Below, one piece after another: positions 25,901 through 38,900 of a stretch of DNA of 64,000 bases. The notes beneath the pieces were generated by a model. The model saw nothing but the letters and a program-made list of their open reading frames with translations. It ran no database searches and was not told the origin of the DNA. The translations under genes and the position numbers were made by a program. Every line of letters begins with the position of its first letter. Positions within the stretch are counted from its first letter, which is position 1. The DNA comes from Flavobacterium gelidicaeli (GTDB taxonomy: Bacteria; Bacteroidota; Bacteroidia; Flavobacteriales; Flavobacteriaceae): assembly GCF_013294005.1 (NCBI RefSeq), contig NZ_JABSNK010000002.1:310001-374000 (forward strand), in the 5' to 3' direction.

Positions 25901-26765
25901 TAATGCGAGAACAATGGATAACATTGTACAAAATTTTGATACAGAATCTAAAAAACAAGATAATTTAATAGATGAATTAAACGCTTCTGTTGCAAGTAAA
26001 CAAAAAGACTTGGACGATATTCGTGAGGAAAATGACTTAAGTGAAAAGGGTATCTTTAAAGAACCTAAACCATTTAAAAGTATCGCTAACGAAAATGCAA
26101 AATTAGCAGCTTTAACAGCGCAACTAGAAGATCTTAACAAAAGTCAAAAAACAGCCTTGGATAATTTGACTAGGTTATATAACGATAGAATTAAAAAGAA
26201 TCCAAATAAAAATGATGCACTTACACTTTCTTACTTAACGCGAATTAATGAGTTAAAAGCGGGTCAAGCAAGATTAGATCAAATGAATACATCATTGCTA
26301 GCAACTTTAGAAAAAATTAAAGTTGAAACTGAGATTGAAAAGAAACGTCGTATCAAGCGTGCTAATTTTGAGAATGATGAAGGTAGATATGCTAAAGATG
26401 TAGCTACTCTTAAACGCATTAAAGAAACGACTAAGTTAACTACGACACCCTTACAAGTGAGTGATTTTGATTTTGGTCAAGAGCAATCAAATATTCAAAT
26501 TGTTAAGAATGTTAAGAATGAAAAAAGTGGTTACTACTTAACTATTGCGGTTCATAATGATATTGCAAAACGTGATGAATTTTTGACTAAAACTGTTGCT
26601 TCTGGACGTACAGATGTTAATTTCTTTTATAATGTAAATACAAGTAAGTATTATATTTATTATCAGAAATACGATAGCTTAGAACAAGCAACATTAGCAT
26701 TAAAATCTAAAGGAAATGCAGCTTATAATGATAAAATGTCTATTGTAAAAATAGAAAACGAGTAA
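22974..26765 (+). CDS. sprD: SprD-like protein: PorP/SprF domain, TolA-like repeat helix, SPOR-like C-terminus
   Basis: A 1263-residue protein. Residues 1-20 are a signal peptide. Residues about 25-310 follow the PorP/SprF pattern (AVRN... YTINPAFSFVRQNATYASFYNKRQW near the start, SIEYNYERG and FLIAYRFK strands at the end), implying outer-membrane association. Residues about 340-960 are an Ala/Lys/Asp/Glu helix of about 36 17-residue repeats (core KLAADAQAKADAEAAKA), like TolA domain II. A charged coiled coil follows, then a C-terminal SPOR-like domain (GYYLTIAVHND... YYIYYQKYDSLEQATLAL). F. johnsoniae SprD is needed for spreading but not for SprB export. Starts one base after sprC. Confidence 0.75.
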   Translation: MKKILLFVTLFYGFTQKIYSQDTAGDGVVSFALPVRNSLKYNLYTINPAFSFVRQNATYASFYNKRQWVTFQDAPQTYLVSYSGRFRENEGMAIGLFQQNYGLLTTFGAIGNFAHNIVLQEDSNLTLGINVAGYKSGLNNGKVIVNTPDPALDNIPSNTLLSVSPGINYGNAFFDIGLAMNNLALYNFATSEIIKDDPEQSLQVHLMYTGFLDTYGFFDKSKFSALVRSEFKKEKTVISGVGMLTIPQGAWIQAGYNTVYGMSAGLGANITPSISIEYNYERGTGNFANFGASHEFLIAYRFKSKSYYYGDDEEEGALLAPISKAKTIQGSNRAPYINAETRAANAQAKLAADAQAKADAEAAAKEKLAADARAKADAEAAAKAKLAADAQAKADAQPSGKEKLAADAQAKADAEAARAKLAADAKAKADAEAARGKLAADARAKADAEAAKAKLAADAKAKADAEAAKAKLAADARAKADAEAARAKLAADARAKADAAAAKAKLAVDAKAKADAEAARAKLAADAKSIADAEAANARMAADLQAKADAEAARAKLDVDAKAKADAEAANARMAADLQAKADAEAAKAKLAADAQAKADVEAANARMAADLQAKADAEAARAKLAADAKSIADAEAANARMAADLQAKADAEAAKAKLAADAQTKADAEAEKAKLAADAQAKADAEAAKAKLAADAQAKADAEAAKAKLAADAQAKADAEAAKAKLAADAQAKADAEAAKAKLAADAQAKADAEAAKAKLAADAQAKADAEAAKAKLAADAQAKADAEAAKAKLAADAQAKADAEAAKAKLAADAQAKADAEAAKAKIAADAQAKADAEAAKAKLAADAQAKADAEAAKAKLAADAQAKADAEAAKAKLAADAQAKADAEAAKAKLAADAEAAKAKLAADAQAKADAEAQAKLVAAAKAKADAEAAAKAKIAAAAQAKVDAEESERNAVEAARKAKLAIEASKDDNARTMDNIVQNFDTESKKQDNLIDELNASVASKQKDLDDIREENDLSEKGIFKEPKPFKSIANENAKLAALTAQLEDLNKSQKTALDNLTRLYNDRIKKNPNKNDALTLSYLTRINELKAGQARLDQMNTSLLATLEKIKVETEIEKKRRIKRANFENDEGRYAKDVATLKRIKETTKLTTTPLQVSDFDFGQEQSNIQIVKNVKNEKSGYYLTIAVHNDIAKRDEFLTKTVASGRTDVNFFYNVNTSKYYIYYQKYDSLEQATLALKSKGNAAYNDKMSIVKIENE
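24000..25840 (+). repeat. 51-bp tandem repeats within sprD
   Basis: About 36 tandem copies of a 51-bp unit coding the 17-residue helix repeat. Copies in the stretch 24960-25665 are nearly identical at DNA level, while the 5' copies vary more (substitutions giving LQAKADAEAANARMA and AKSIADAEAA). One partial copy interrupts the register near 25665. All three frames of the minus strand stay open over much of the array, producing spurious ORFs. Confidence 0.9.
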
Positions 26766-26853
26766 GAGATTTTTTGAAATAATTTGCATTAGCATGGATG
26801 GCAACTCTGAATAAGAGTACGTGCGAAAATATATAATATAAAGGAAAAGTTTG

Positions 26854-26885
26854 TTTCTTTTTTAGCTGCCTCACTAAAAAAGAAA
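26854..26885 (+). promoter_or_regulatory. hairpin directly upstream of sprB
   Basis: A perfect 12-bp inverted repeat, TTTCTTTTTTAG and CTAAAAAAGAAA, with an 8-base loop; the right arm ends on the A of an ATG at 26885, 24 bases before the preferred sprB start at 26909. It could mask or space the initiation region or slow RNA decay between sprD and sprB. Confidence 0.5.
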
Positions 26886-26908
26886 TGAATAATTCAGACT
26901 TAAATACC

Positions 26909-29900
26909 ATGAAAAAAGTTACATTTTTGAAGTCAATCTTGTTTGTATTCATCTTTTTACAATCATTACTTTCTGTTGCTCAAAAGCAAGTCGATTTCTC
27001 TGCGAGATACGATAAAGATATAAATGGTGATATTATTTTAATTGGAAATAATATATTAAACAGACAGAGTATTGCTACACCATCGGATGATCCAAATACG
27101 GCTAATAATGATCTAGAGAAGTTAAATTCAGATAATGATTACTTAATGAATTATGTAAACATATCTCCTGAGGCGGGTGTTTATAATTCAAGTAGTGCAA
27201 CCTTAACTTTACCAGATCCTTTATGCTCTAGAATTGTTTATGCTGGCTTGTATTGGAGTGCTGTTACAAGAGGTGATGAATCTATTACTGATGTCAAGTT
27301 TAAAATGCCTACTGGTGGTTATAACAACGTCAAGGGGACAGTTATACACGATACAGGTACAGGACTCATAGGTAGTAGTAAGCCATATACTTCTTATGCT
27401 GATGTAACAACTTTAATAAAAAGCCTTGCTACTACTTCTGCTTCAGGTACCTATACTGTAGCAAATGTTTCTACGGCTCAGGGTACTAACAATTCGCCTA
27501 CTCTAAAGACTGGATTATCTGCAGGTTGGTCACTATTTATTGTTTACGAAAACGTGTATTATCCTAGAAAATCAATTACTTCATTTGATGGTTTTTGGGT
27601 TATTAATGAAGATAATAATGTAACAATACCTGTTTCGGGTTTTAGAACAATTCCTAAAGGCCCTGTTAAGGCTAAATTTGCCTTTTCGGCAATTGAGGGG
27701 GATAGAGGTATTGGAGGTGATTATTTGTCAATAAATAATGTAAAAATGACTCCGCCTGAACGTCCTGATGAATATTTTACTGAGTACGATATAAAACAAA
27801 GATACGTTTGGAGAAACGGTAGATGGGTTCTTGAAGATTATTATGTTGCTAAACAAGTGTTGAAAAATAATTTTTTTAACAGTACAGTAACTTCTATGGG
27901 GTCTGTTGTATCTGCACGTAATCCTTCAAGTACAAATACTTTAGGTTTTGATGCAGGTGTATTTGAGATTGATAATCCAATTAATGATACAAAAAATGCA
28001 CCTGGTGGATCTGTTCTAGACAACAATAAAACATCGGCTAATATTTTTCTAGGTAGTGATGGAGATTTGTATTATTTCTATTTTACTGCTTTTGCAGTAG
28101 AAATTATTGCTCCAGATATTGTACTTACTAAAGCTGTCTTAGATAAAGATGATAAACCAGCTGGTGGTGCAGATGTAAGACCTGGGGATGATTTAAAGTA
28201 CACGATCTCTTTTCAAAATAAAGGAAATGATGATGCTAAAAATTTCACCATTACTGATCAGCTTCCTGCAAATGTTAAATTTGATATCACTAAAGATATA
28301 TTGTTACCTTTACCTAAAGGAGTAACTCATAATTATGATGCTGCAACACGTACAATAGTTTTTACTGTAAACAAAGATTTAGTAAAAGCTAAGGGTGGTT
28401 TATACACAATTAAATTTAGAGTTAAAGTTGCTAATTGTGATGAACTTACTGAGCCATGTTCTAACATTATTAAAAACATAGCGTATTCTAAATACAACGG
28501 TGTTATTAATACTGATTCATTTGGAGATGGAAGTTTTGATTCTACTACAGGTTGTGATAGATCTCCAAGTACTACAAACTTCTTAGTTGGACTTGATAAA
28601 TGTGTTTTTAAAGAAACGGTATCTCTTTGTGGAACTTCAATTGATATAAAAGGACCTAATGGTTTTCCGGTATATACTTGGAAAGATCCAACTGGGGCTA
28701 CAGTAGGAGGAAACAATCAAACTATTACGGCAACTAAATTAGGAACTTATGTTGTAGTTGCAAGTGGAGCAAATCCTTGCGTTGATATTACTAAAACATT
28801 TGAGGTTATTGACCCTTTAAGTAGTAAAGAAAGTAACCCTATTAATGAGTATGCTGATAATATTGATAGTACTACTAAATTACCTTATATATGTGTAAAC
28901 AACGGTAAACCATTCCCGAAAATTTTCTTGTGTGGTAAAAATGATACACGTGATCTTACCATTAAATTAACTGCGTTCAAAAGTATTGTATGGCAAGAAA
29001 CAAAAACAGTTAGTCCTACCTTACCAGATTCATGTCCTAACGAGACAGCAGCTGCTACTTGGACTACAGTAAAAAATGGAAATACTTTTACAGCGGATCG
29101 TCCTGGTTTTTTTAAAGTGATAATTAATTTTACTGATGTATGTTTTAGTACCTATTACTTTAATGTATATCAAAACCCTTTAGATCCAAAAGCAACTGTT
29201 AGAAATATTACTTGTGATACTAAAGGTAGAATTACTGTTACAAACCCATCTATAGGTAGTGGTTATGAATACAGTCTGGATGGAATTACTTATGGTAGTT
29301 CTAATGTATTTGATAATTTAGCTGCTGGAGATTATACAGTATCTATTAAACAAACAGTTCCTGTAACTACTGCAAATTCTAAATTATGTGATTTTAAAGT
29401 TACTGCTTCAGTATTAAACCAAATATTTACTACAACTGTATTAACTACTAACCCTCTTTGTGCGGGCGAAAAGGGATCAATTAAAGTAACGGCAAATGAT
29501 GTTAATAAACAGTATCAATTTATTGTATATAAACAAGGAACTACTAACATTGTAGGAGATACAGGTTTAATTGATGATAATTTCAAAAATTTTGAAGGAA
29601 TAGACCCTGGTAAATATGATGTAGTCACAAAAACATCTGATGGTTGTTATAAAAAAGAGAGTGTAGAAATTTTTGCGAAAGAATTAAAAGCAACTGCTAG
29701 TTTAACTAAAAATTTAACTTGCGGAAGCGGAGAGATTACGGTTGTTGCATCTGGAGGAACTCCTGTTGTAGGAACACCTCCTTATTATTACTATTTTATC
29801 AACGGAAGTACTACTGCAGTAACTAATCCTATCATTCCAGTTCCAACTGCTGGCCCTTACAATATTGTAGTGGTTGATGCATCAGGTTGTCGCGTAACCC

Positions 29901-32900
29901 TTCCTACTATTAATGTTGTTGAAGTGGCTAAGCCTACTTATACCGTTACTAAAACGGATATTAAATGCTACGGGGATAAATCTGGTGAGATTAAATTTAA
30001 CATAACTAAAGCTAATGGATACACATTAGCGTACAGTATTGATAATGGTGTGACTTTTACTACTAATGGAACTTTCTCAAATTTAGCTGCAGGTACCTAC
30101 ATACCAGTTATTAAATATTCATTAGGTGGACAAGTTTGTACTGAGACAGCAACAATAATTACAATTACTGAACCTGCAACGGCGCTAACTGCTTCTGGAG
30201 GAGTAGCTGAGTTGGCTGGTTGTGGTACGGCTAATACAGGTAAATTAAGGTTTACCAACCCACAAGGTGGAACTACTCCTTATGAATATAGTTTTGACGG
30301 AGGTGCTTCTTTTCAAAACCTTCCTGAAAAATACGTTGCGCCAGGTACTTATACTTTAGTAATTAGAGATAAAGGAGGATGTACATTTACGATCCCGGCA
30401 GTAATTTTAGATCCAAAACCAGCTGATCCTATTATTGATGAAAATGTTAACACAACTTATAATTGTGATGGTAGTGCAACAGCAACTGTAAAAGTTACTA
30501 CGCCAACATCTACAACTGGTACTACTTATACTTATGAATATTATTTAAAAACAGGAAGTGGTACACCAGTTGCTAATACTCCAATTGATAATAATATATT
30601 TACAAATGTTCCTTCTGGTACACATACCGTAATTGTAAAATACAATGTGCAAACGGTTTCTAGTTATAGTAATTTACTTCAAGAAGATTTTGGTAAAGGT
30701 GGCTTTACAACTACTCCTGGAATTAATCCAGCATACTGTTTTGAAGATGAGTCTACAACTCACTTAGCACCAGGATACAAGTGTAATAAAGATAAATGGA
30801 TTAATGATGGTGAATATGCGGTTGCAAGTGCTATTGAAACCGTTTTTGGTAGTTGGATAGTTGCTAAAGATCATACATTGCCTAAGGATCCTAAAGGACG
30901 ATTTTTATGTGTAAATGTTGGTGGATCAGCGGGTATAGGTGGTATATTATACAGTAAACCTATAACTGATGTATTGCCAAATCAACCAGTAATTATATCA
31001 TTGTGGGCAGAAAATTTAATTAGAGCTTCAAAATCAACCCTAAATGATCCAAAATTAACCATTCAATTAGTTAATAATTTAAATGGAATAGGTGGTAGTG
31101 AAACTATTGTAGCAACGACAGATACAACGAATCCATGGGTAGTTCCAAAATCAGAAAAATGGGAATACAAACAATTAGAGTTAAACCCTGGAACTTATAA
31201 AAACTTAAGTTTTGTAATTCGTTCTTATAGTGATGAATTTAACGGTAATGACGTATTAATTGATGATATTTGGGTAAGACAAATTCCTAAATCATGTGGT
31301 AATGAAAGATCATTTCCTATTATAATTGATAGTAGTAAAGCTTTTAATTCAACTCAACCTACTGTTCAAAACGCACTTTGTAATGGAGGCGATGGATCAA
31401 TACAAATTAATGCTCAAAATTTTGATCCTATTAATGGTTTTTATTACTCAACTGATAACGGAGTAACGTTTATTAATGCTACTACTTCACCTGTTAAAGT
31501 TACTTTACCAGCAGGTGATTATAAAGTAATTGTTAAAAATGACGTTGCAGGAACATGTCAATTTCCTTTTAATGCAAAAGTTACAGCACCAACAGCAGTA
31601 ACGGTTACTGCAACGGTTACTACTAAACCTACTTGTACTAATGGTGCAACAATTACAGCTGTAGCCTCAAATGGAACTCCAGGATATGAATATGAATTAA
31701 GAAAGCCAGACGGTACTGTTGTTGTTGCTTTCAAAACATCAGCGGTATTTAATAATGTAGCTTCAGGAAGCTATGTTGTTGTTGCAAGAGATATAAATAA
31801 ATGTACTTCATCAGCATCAGCTACTGTAGTTATTGATACTCCTACACCGCCAGTCGCTACTTTAGATTCGGCATCTGACTTATGTTATGACTCAGTAAAC
31901 AAAGCTAAATTAGTGGTTAGTGTAACCGGAGGAACAGGAACATTAAGCTATAGTTTAGATGGTGCTCCAGGACAAAACACAAATACTTTTACAAATGTTA
32001 TTCCAGGAACACATAATATTGTAGTTACAGATAGTAATAACTGTACTGCTACAATCGCTGGAATTATAATTGCTAAAGAATTAAACGCAACTCCTACTGT
32101 GAGCAAAACATTAGATTGTTCTGCTACGACGCCTAATGCAACTATTGATGTTGTAATTACCGAAGGAACTGCACCGTATACCTACATTGTTAAAAAAGAC
32201 AGCGGTAGTTATGGTACTTCTGTAAATGTTACAGCTAATGCTTTCAGCTATTCAGCTAGTGCAGCAGGTGTATATACTTTTTCAATTAAGGATGCTACTG
32301 GTTGTGAAAAAATAATTTCAGCTACTATAAACAGTATTGTTAACCCAACCGTTGATGCTACTCCTACACAAGTTACTTGTTTTGGACTTGCAAACGGTGA
32401 AGTTGTACTTTTAGGTAAAGGTGGCTCTGGTGGCTATACTTACAGTTTTAATGGTTCTCCTTTCAGAACTACATCAATTTATAAAAATTTAAGTGCAGGT
32501 ACTGCTTACCCTTTTGAAGTAAAAGACAGCAAAGGTTGCGTTGGTTTAGGTACTATTACTTTAACTCAACCTACACAATTAGTAGCTACAGCTACTCCTA
32601 CAACTTTTACTTGTAGTGCAACTAATGTAAAACAAACCGCAACAGTTACCATTGCTGTGCCTACAACAGGAACAACTCCTTATACCTATAGTTTTGATAA
32701 CGGCGCCACTCCTTATTTAGCAGGAAATACTAAAACATATACTGATAACGGTACCGATCAAGTAATTCAATATGCCGTACAAGATAAGAATGGTTGTATA
32801 GCTACAGGAACACTTACACTTAAAGCATTAAATACACCAACGGATTTAACTTTTGCAGCAGCGGCAGTAACTTGTGACGCTACAACGACTACTGTTACAG

Positions 32901-35900
32901 CAACGGCTACTAATGGTGTGGGTGCATTAACTTATGAAATTACGGCTCCAACGGCTGCTATAGCAACAAATACAACAGGTGTTTTTGCTGGGCTTACGCC
33001 AAATACCTACAACTTTAAAGTAACCGATGCTAACGGATGTTTCTACACTGAATCATACGAAATTAAAGCAGTTACTCCTATTGCTGTTATAGGAAATAAA
33101 GTAAGTGATGTAAAATGTAACGGAGATGCAAATGGAGAAATCAACTTCACAGTTTCAGGAAATGCAACTGTAGGAGCATATACTTATACCATTACACCAG
33201 CAACAGGAGTTGCTGTAAAAACAAATAATACGATTAATGTAAAAGGATTAATTGCAGGTTCTTATAAAATTGATGTAAAAGATGACGCTACAGGATGTAT
33301 CGCTACAACAACTGTAGTTATTGCACAACCAGCGGCATTAACACTTACAGCTGTAGGAACTAATGTAAACTGTAATAACTTCTTGTCTCAAATTACAGCT
33401 ACTGCTGGAGGCGGAACAGCTAATTATGAGTATGCAGCAGTAAAAACAACTACTACAGCACCTACTACTTATGGTACAAATCCTGTAATTGTTGATACTA
33501 ACTCTGGAGCTGACCTAGTGTGGGATGTTTATACTAAAGATGCAAATGGTTGTACAACATTTAGAACGATTACTATTGTTCTTGATGCGACACCTACTGT
33601 AACTGCTGTGGTAAGCAACCAGTGTACAGCAACTGGAACTAACTTTACAATTACTGCAACTGCAGGAACTACAGGAGTTACTCCATTTACTTACAGTATT
33701 GATGGAACTAACTTTAAAACAGGAAACACATTCAATGTGGCTCCAGGAACTTATACAGTAACAATTAAGGATAAAAACGGTTGTACAAATACAGCGGCTC
33801 CAATTACTGTTTATCCTAAATTAACAACGGCGGCTACAACTAAACAATTAGATTGTTCTACTACTCCTGATGGATCAATTACAGTGACCATTGCGGGCGG
33901 AAAAGCAAATTATAGCTATACTGTTAAAAAAGGTACTGCAACAGCTAGTGCTCCAATTACAGGAGTTACAGGGCCAACATTTACATACCCTGTACTTGTT
34001 GCAAATGCAGGTTCTTATACGTTTGTAATTACTGATGCTAACGGTTGTAAATCTACCGTTACAGCAACAATCGATGCACGTACAAATCCAACCTTGGCGA
34101 TAGCCTCTCAAACTGATGTAACATGTAACGGACTTGCAACTGGATCTGTTACTCTTATTGGGTCAGGTGGTTCAGGAACTGGATATACGTATAGTAATGA
34201 CGGAACAACTTATGGTGTTAATGCTACTTTTACAGGTTTAGCAGCTGGATCTTATACTTTTTATGTAAAAGACAGTAAAGAATGTACAGAATCGTTTGTG
34301 GTAACAATTGTAGAGCCTAATAGTTTAGCAGTAACCGCAAATGTTACTGGATTTACTTGTAGTACTACAAATGTTAAACAAATAGCAACTGTTACTCTAA
34401 CTGCTAATGCAGGAACAGGAACATCTCCTTATACGTATAGTTTTGATAATGGTTTAAATTATCTTCCAGGAAATACTCAAACATATACTGATACTGGTGC
34501 TGATCAAACTGTTAATTATGCCATTAAAGATAAAAATGGTTGTATCGTTACGGGATCACTTGTACTAAAAGCACTTAATCCGCCAACAGATTTAACTTTT
34601 GCAGCAGCGGCAGTTACATGTACAGCTACTACAACAACAGTTACTGCTACGGCAACAGTTGCTTCAGGGACTTTAAAAACTCCTTTAACATATCAAATCA
34701 CTTCTCCAACTGCTAGTGCAACGAATACAGATGGTATTTTTGCTGGGCTTGCGCCAAATACGTACAACTTTAAAGTAACGGATGCTAACGGATGTTTCTA
34801 CACTGAATCATTTGAAGTTAAACCAGCAACACCAATAACGCTTTCAGGAAATAAATTAACGGATGTAAAATGTTTTGGTGACAGTACAGGAAGTGCTAAC
34901 TATACAGTAGGTGGTTTTGCTACAACTTATAGTTATACAGTTAATGCAGGAACTGCAATTACAGGGAAAAGTGCAAAAACAATTAATTTGACAGCGTTAG
35001 CTGCTGGAAATTATGCAGTTGTGGTTACTGACGAAGCTACAGGCTGTACTGCAACAGCAACGGTTACAATTAACCAACCTGCAAGTGGCTTAACAGCAAG
35101 TATTATTTCAAATAGTAATGCAAATTGTAATGTTGCTACTTCTACGGTTACAGTAAGTGCATCAGGAGGTACTGCAACATATACTTATGCCTTTGTACAA
35201 AATAATGTTGTACCAGTTGCAGCAAATTATAGTACTGTTAAAACAGCTAATTTAGATCCAGCAACAAACACAGAATGGGACGTTTGGGCTAAAGACGCTA
35301 ATGGTTGTACTTTTCGAGTAGATGTTACTATAGCTTTTGATCCTGTACCTACAGTTTCAGCTTCTGCTACAAGTCAATGTTTGGGTTCAGGAACCTATAC
35401 TATTACTGCATTAAATACAACGACTCCAGCAACAGGTATTGTAAGCCCTATTACATACAGTATCAACAATGGTACGTATCAATCTGGGAATACTTTTACA
35501 GTTACAGCAGCTGGTGATTATATCATTAGAATGAAAGATGGAAACGGTTGTATTGCTATAAGTAATACGATTACCGTAAACCCAATCCTTACACTTAGTG
35601 CTAAATTAGATAAGAATATTACGTGTACTTTACCTGCTGATGCTAAAATTACATTGACAACAAATGGAGGTAACGGTACTTATACCTATACTGCAACACC
35701 TAATACAGGAACTTTTGTAGCTAATGTATTTACTACAAGTACTCCAGGTAGTTACACTTTTACAGTTACTGATACTAGTGCTAGCGGCTGTACTGCTACT
35801 ACAACTACAGCAATTGTTATTGTAGCAGCTGTAAATCCTTTGATAACTGGAACTACACCAACACAAACTATTAAATGTAATGGTGATACAACTGGAGCAT

Positions 35901-38900
35901 TTAGTGTTCAAATTGACGCTACAAAGGGACAAGCACCATTTACTTATAGTATTGATGGTGGTACCACTTTCCAAACATCAAATACGTTTACAGGTTTAGC
36001 GGCAGGAACATATACAGTGACTTTAAAAGATGGTAAAGGTTGTCTTGATACTAGAAATATTACTATAGCTGAGCCTACCAAAATCGTTATTGATTTTGAA
36101 AAAGAAAACATTAAATGTAATCCAGGTTCACCTACTATTTCTCAAGGTTCTATAACAATTAATGGTGTTACAGGAGGTACTGCTAACTACAACTATTATG
36201 TTACTGGTATCAATAACTATTATAAAGAGGAATTAAACACTCCTGGTGCATCTGTGGTTTTTGATATTGTAGATTTTGGATTATACCAAATTAGAGTTAC
36301 TGATGCAAATGGTTGTCAAGTAACTATCGATAATGTTTTAATTGCATCAGCACCTGATGATTTAGTAATCAATATTATTAATTCTGCTAATTGTGTCTCA
36401 GGAGGTACTGCAGATGTTAGTATCGGTACAAGTTTAGCTAGTGCGGGTCCATTCTCTTTTAATATTTATAGAGGTCCTGGTCAATTTTTTACAACTAATG
36501 GATCAGATGGATGGCAAGCAGAAAGTGCTGTTGGTTCTAAAGCAACTACTTTCACAGGCTTATTACCTGGTGTAACCTATACTTTTGTAGTATATGATTC
36601 AAATACTAAATGTTATTATTTTGAAACAGCTGCAGGTCCAATACCAACAAACACATCATTAACTTTAACTAACGTAGTTGAGAATAATATTAAATGTTTT
36701 AGTGATACTTATGGTAGTGTAAACTTTGATGTTAGAAATGGATATACAACACCAGCACCAGGATCTCCAGTTACAGTTACTTACCAAGTATATGAAGCTT
36801 TCACAAATAAATTAATAGCGGGTGCAGGAATAACTGTTCCAGTGACTATTGCTCCAGGAGCAACTTTAAATGTTACAGATTTGGGAGCAAGTGAACTTAC
36901 TGTTGGTACATATTATGTATTAGTAAAAGAAGTAACTGGTCCTAACGCAGGATGTAGTGCTGTTTCTGCTGAATTTAATATTAAAAAATCTCCATCACAG
37001 TTATTGCTTACCGCATCAGCAATTAAAAAATCAAATTGTAATGACCTAGGAGTGATTTCGGCGGAAGCCAAAGACGGTACAGGGCCGTATACATATCAAG
37101 TTGTTGCAGCAGGAACTCCTACTGTAGCTACTGATTGGGTTACTACTGCTGTTTTTGATAGAGCAGGTTCTATTGCAGGAATTGATTATGATGTGTACGC
37201 TAAAGATGCTTACGGTTGTATTGTAAATGTTCCAGTAACCGTTTTAGCAGATGCTGAACCTACAATTGACCCAGTAACATCTATATGTTATGATGGTAAT
37301 GAGTTTACTATTTCTATTGCAGGTACTGTTGATCCAGCTATTGTTGGTGACGCTACTTACAGTGTAAACGGTAGTGCTTTTCAAACTGGTACAGATTTTA
37401 CATTTAATGCAGCAGGAACGTATAACTTAGTGATTAAAGATGGTAACGGCTGTACTGCAAACGTGGATTATATTGTTTATCCTCAGTTAGACTTAAAAGC
37501 AGCGATTACTAAAGAACTAGATTGTACAGGAACTCCTGATGCAATAATTACTTTAACTACTACTGGAGGAAATACAACTTCTCCGGCTAATTATACATAT
37601 CAAGTTTCGTACAATGGTGGGCCTACAAGTGGTGCATCTGAAACTTATACAGCTACACTTGCAGGAGATTATCTCTTTACGGTTACAGATGCTAATAATG
37701 CAACTGCATGTACTACAACAGTAAGTATTTCAGTTGATGCAATTCCAACACCTACCATTACGCCTGTTGTCACAGATGTAAGTTGTAATGGTGGTAATGA
37801 TGGTACTATAACTGTTGATGTTACTGGAGGGATTGGTCCATATACGTATGTATTGACCAGTAATCCAGCAAACACAACAGGAGATCTTTCAGGTATTTAT
37901 ACTGGTTTAGTCGCTGGAACTACTTATCAAGTAACAGTTACTGATGCTAAATCATGTGATTATGTATCAGGTTCTATAATTGTTGACCAACCTACAGCAT
38001 TAGATGCATCAGCAGTTGTTACAACAGTATTACAATGTGGTCCAGCAAACGCTGCAACTGAGGCAGTAGTAACTGTAACAGTTGTTGCAGGTACAGGTAC
38101 TTCTCCTTATGAGTATAGCTTTGATGGTGGTACAAACTTTTCATCTGATGCTACTTTTAGAACGTTTACAGCAGGTCCAGTTAATGCAATAGTTAAAGAT
38201 GCTAAAGGATGTCTATTTACGGTTCCAACAGTAACTGTTGACGCTTTAGACCCACCAGTTATTACAGCTATTACTGGAACGCCTATTTATTGTGCGCCTG
38301 TAGCAAATACAACAAGTACAGTAACAATTAGCCATTCAAATGGTATTGGTACTATAAGTTATGCTATTCTTGAACCAGCTTCGGCTACTACAAACACATC
38401 GGGTGCTACATCAGGGGTATTTACGGGTCTAGCAGTTGGTACGTATTTATTTGAAGTAAAAGATGCTAATGGTTGTACTGCTCAACAGTATTACACTGTT
38501 GATCCAGTAGTTAATGTTACTGTTACGGGTCAAGTAATAAGTGGTGTTAAATGTTTTGGTGAAAGTAATGGAGTTGTTGAATTCACAGTAGACAATTATG
38601 TGGGTACCTATAGTTATAGTGTTAATGGAATTCCTGTTTTTTCTGGACAAACAACACCAAAAATCACTTTAACAGGATTGCCAGCAGGAACGCAACAAAT
38701 TGTTGTTACTGATGAAACCTCTTTATGTACGGCAACATTTACCGTTACCGTTACTGAGCCTGCTAAAGCTTTAAGTTTAGTAGCAAAATCAGATAAAAAT
38801 GCAAATTGTAATTTTGGAGCAAAAGTTAGTGCTATCGCTTCTGATGGAACTCCGGGATATACTTATGCTTTTGCTTTAGCTTCAGATCCAGCACCTGCAG

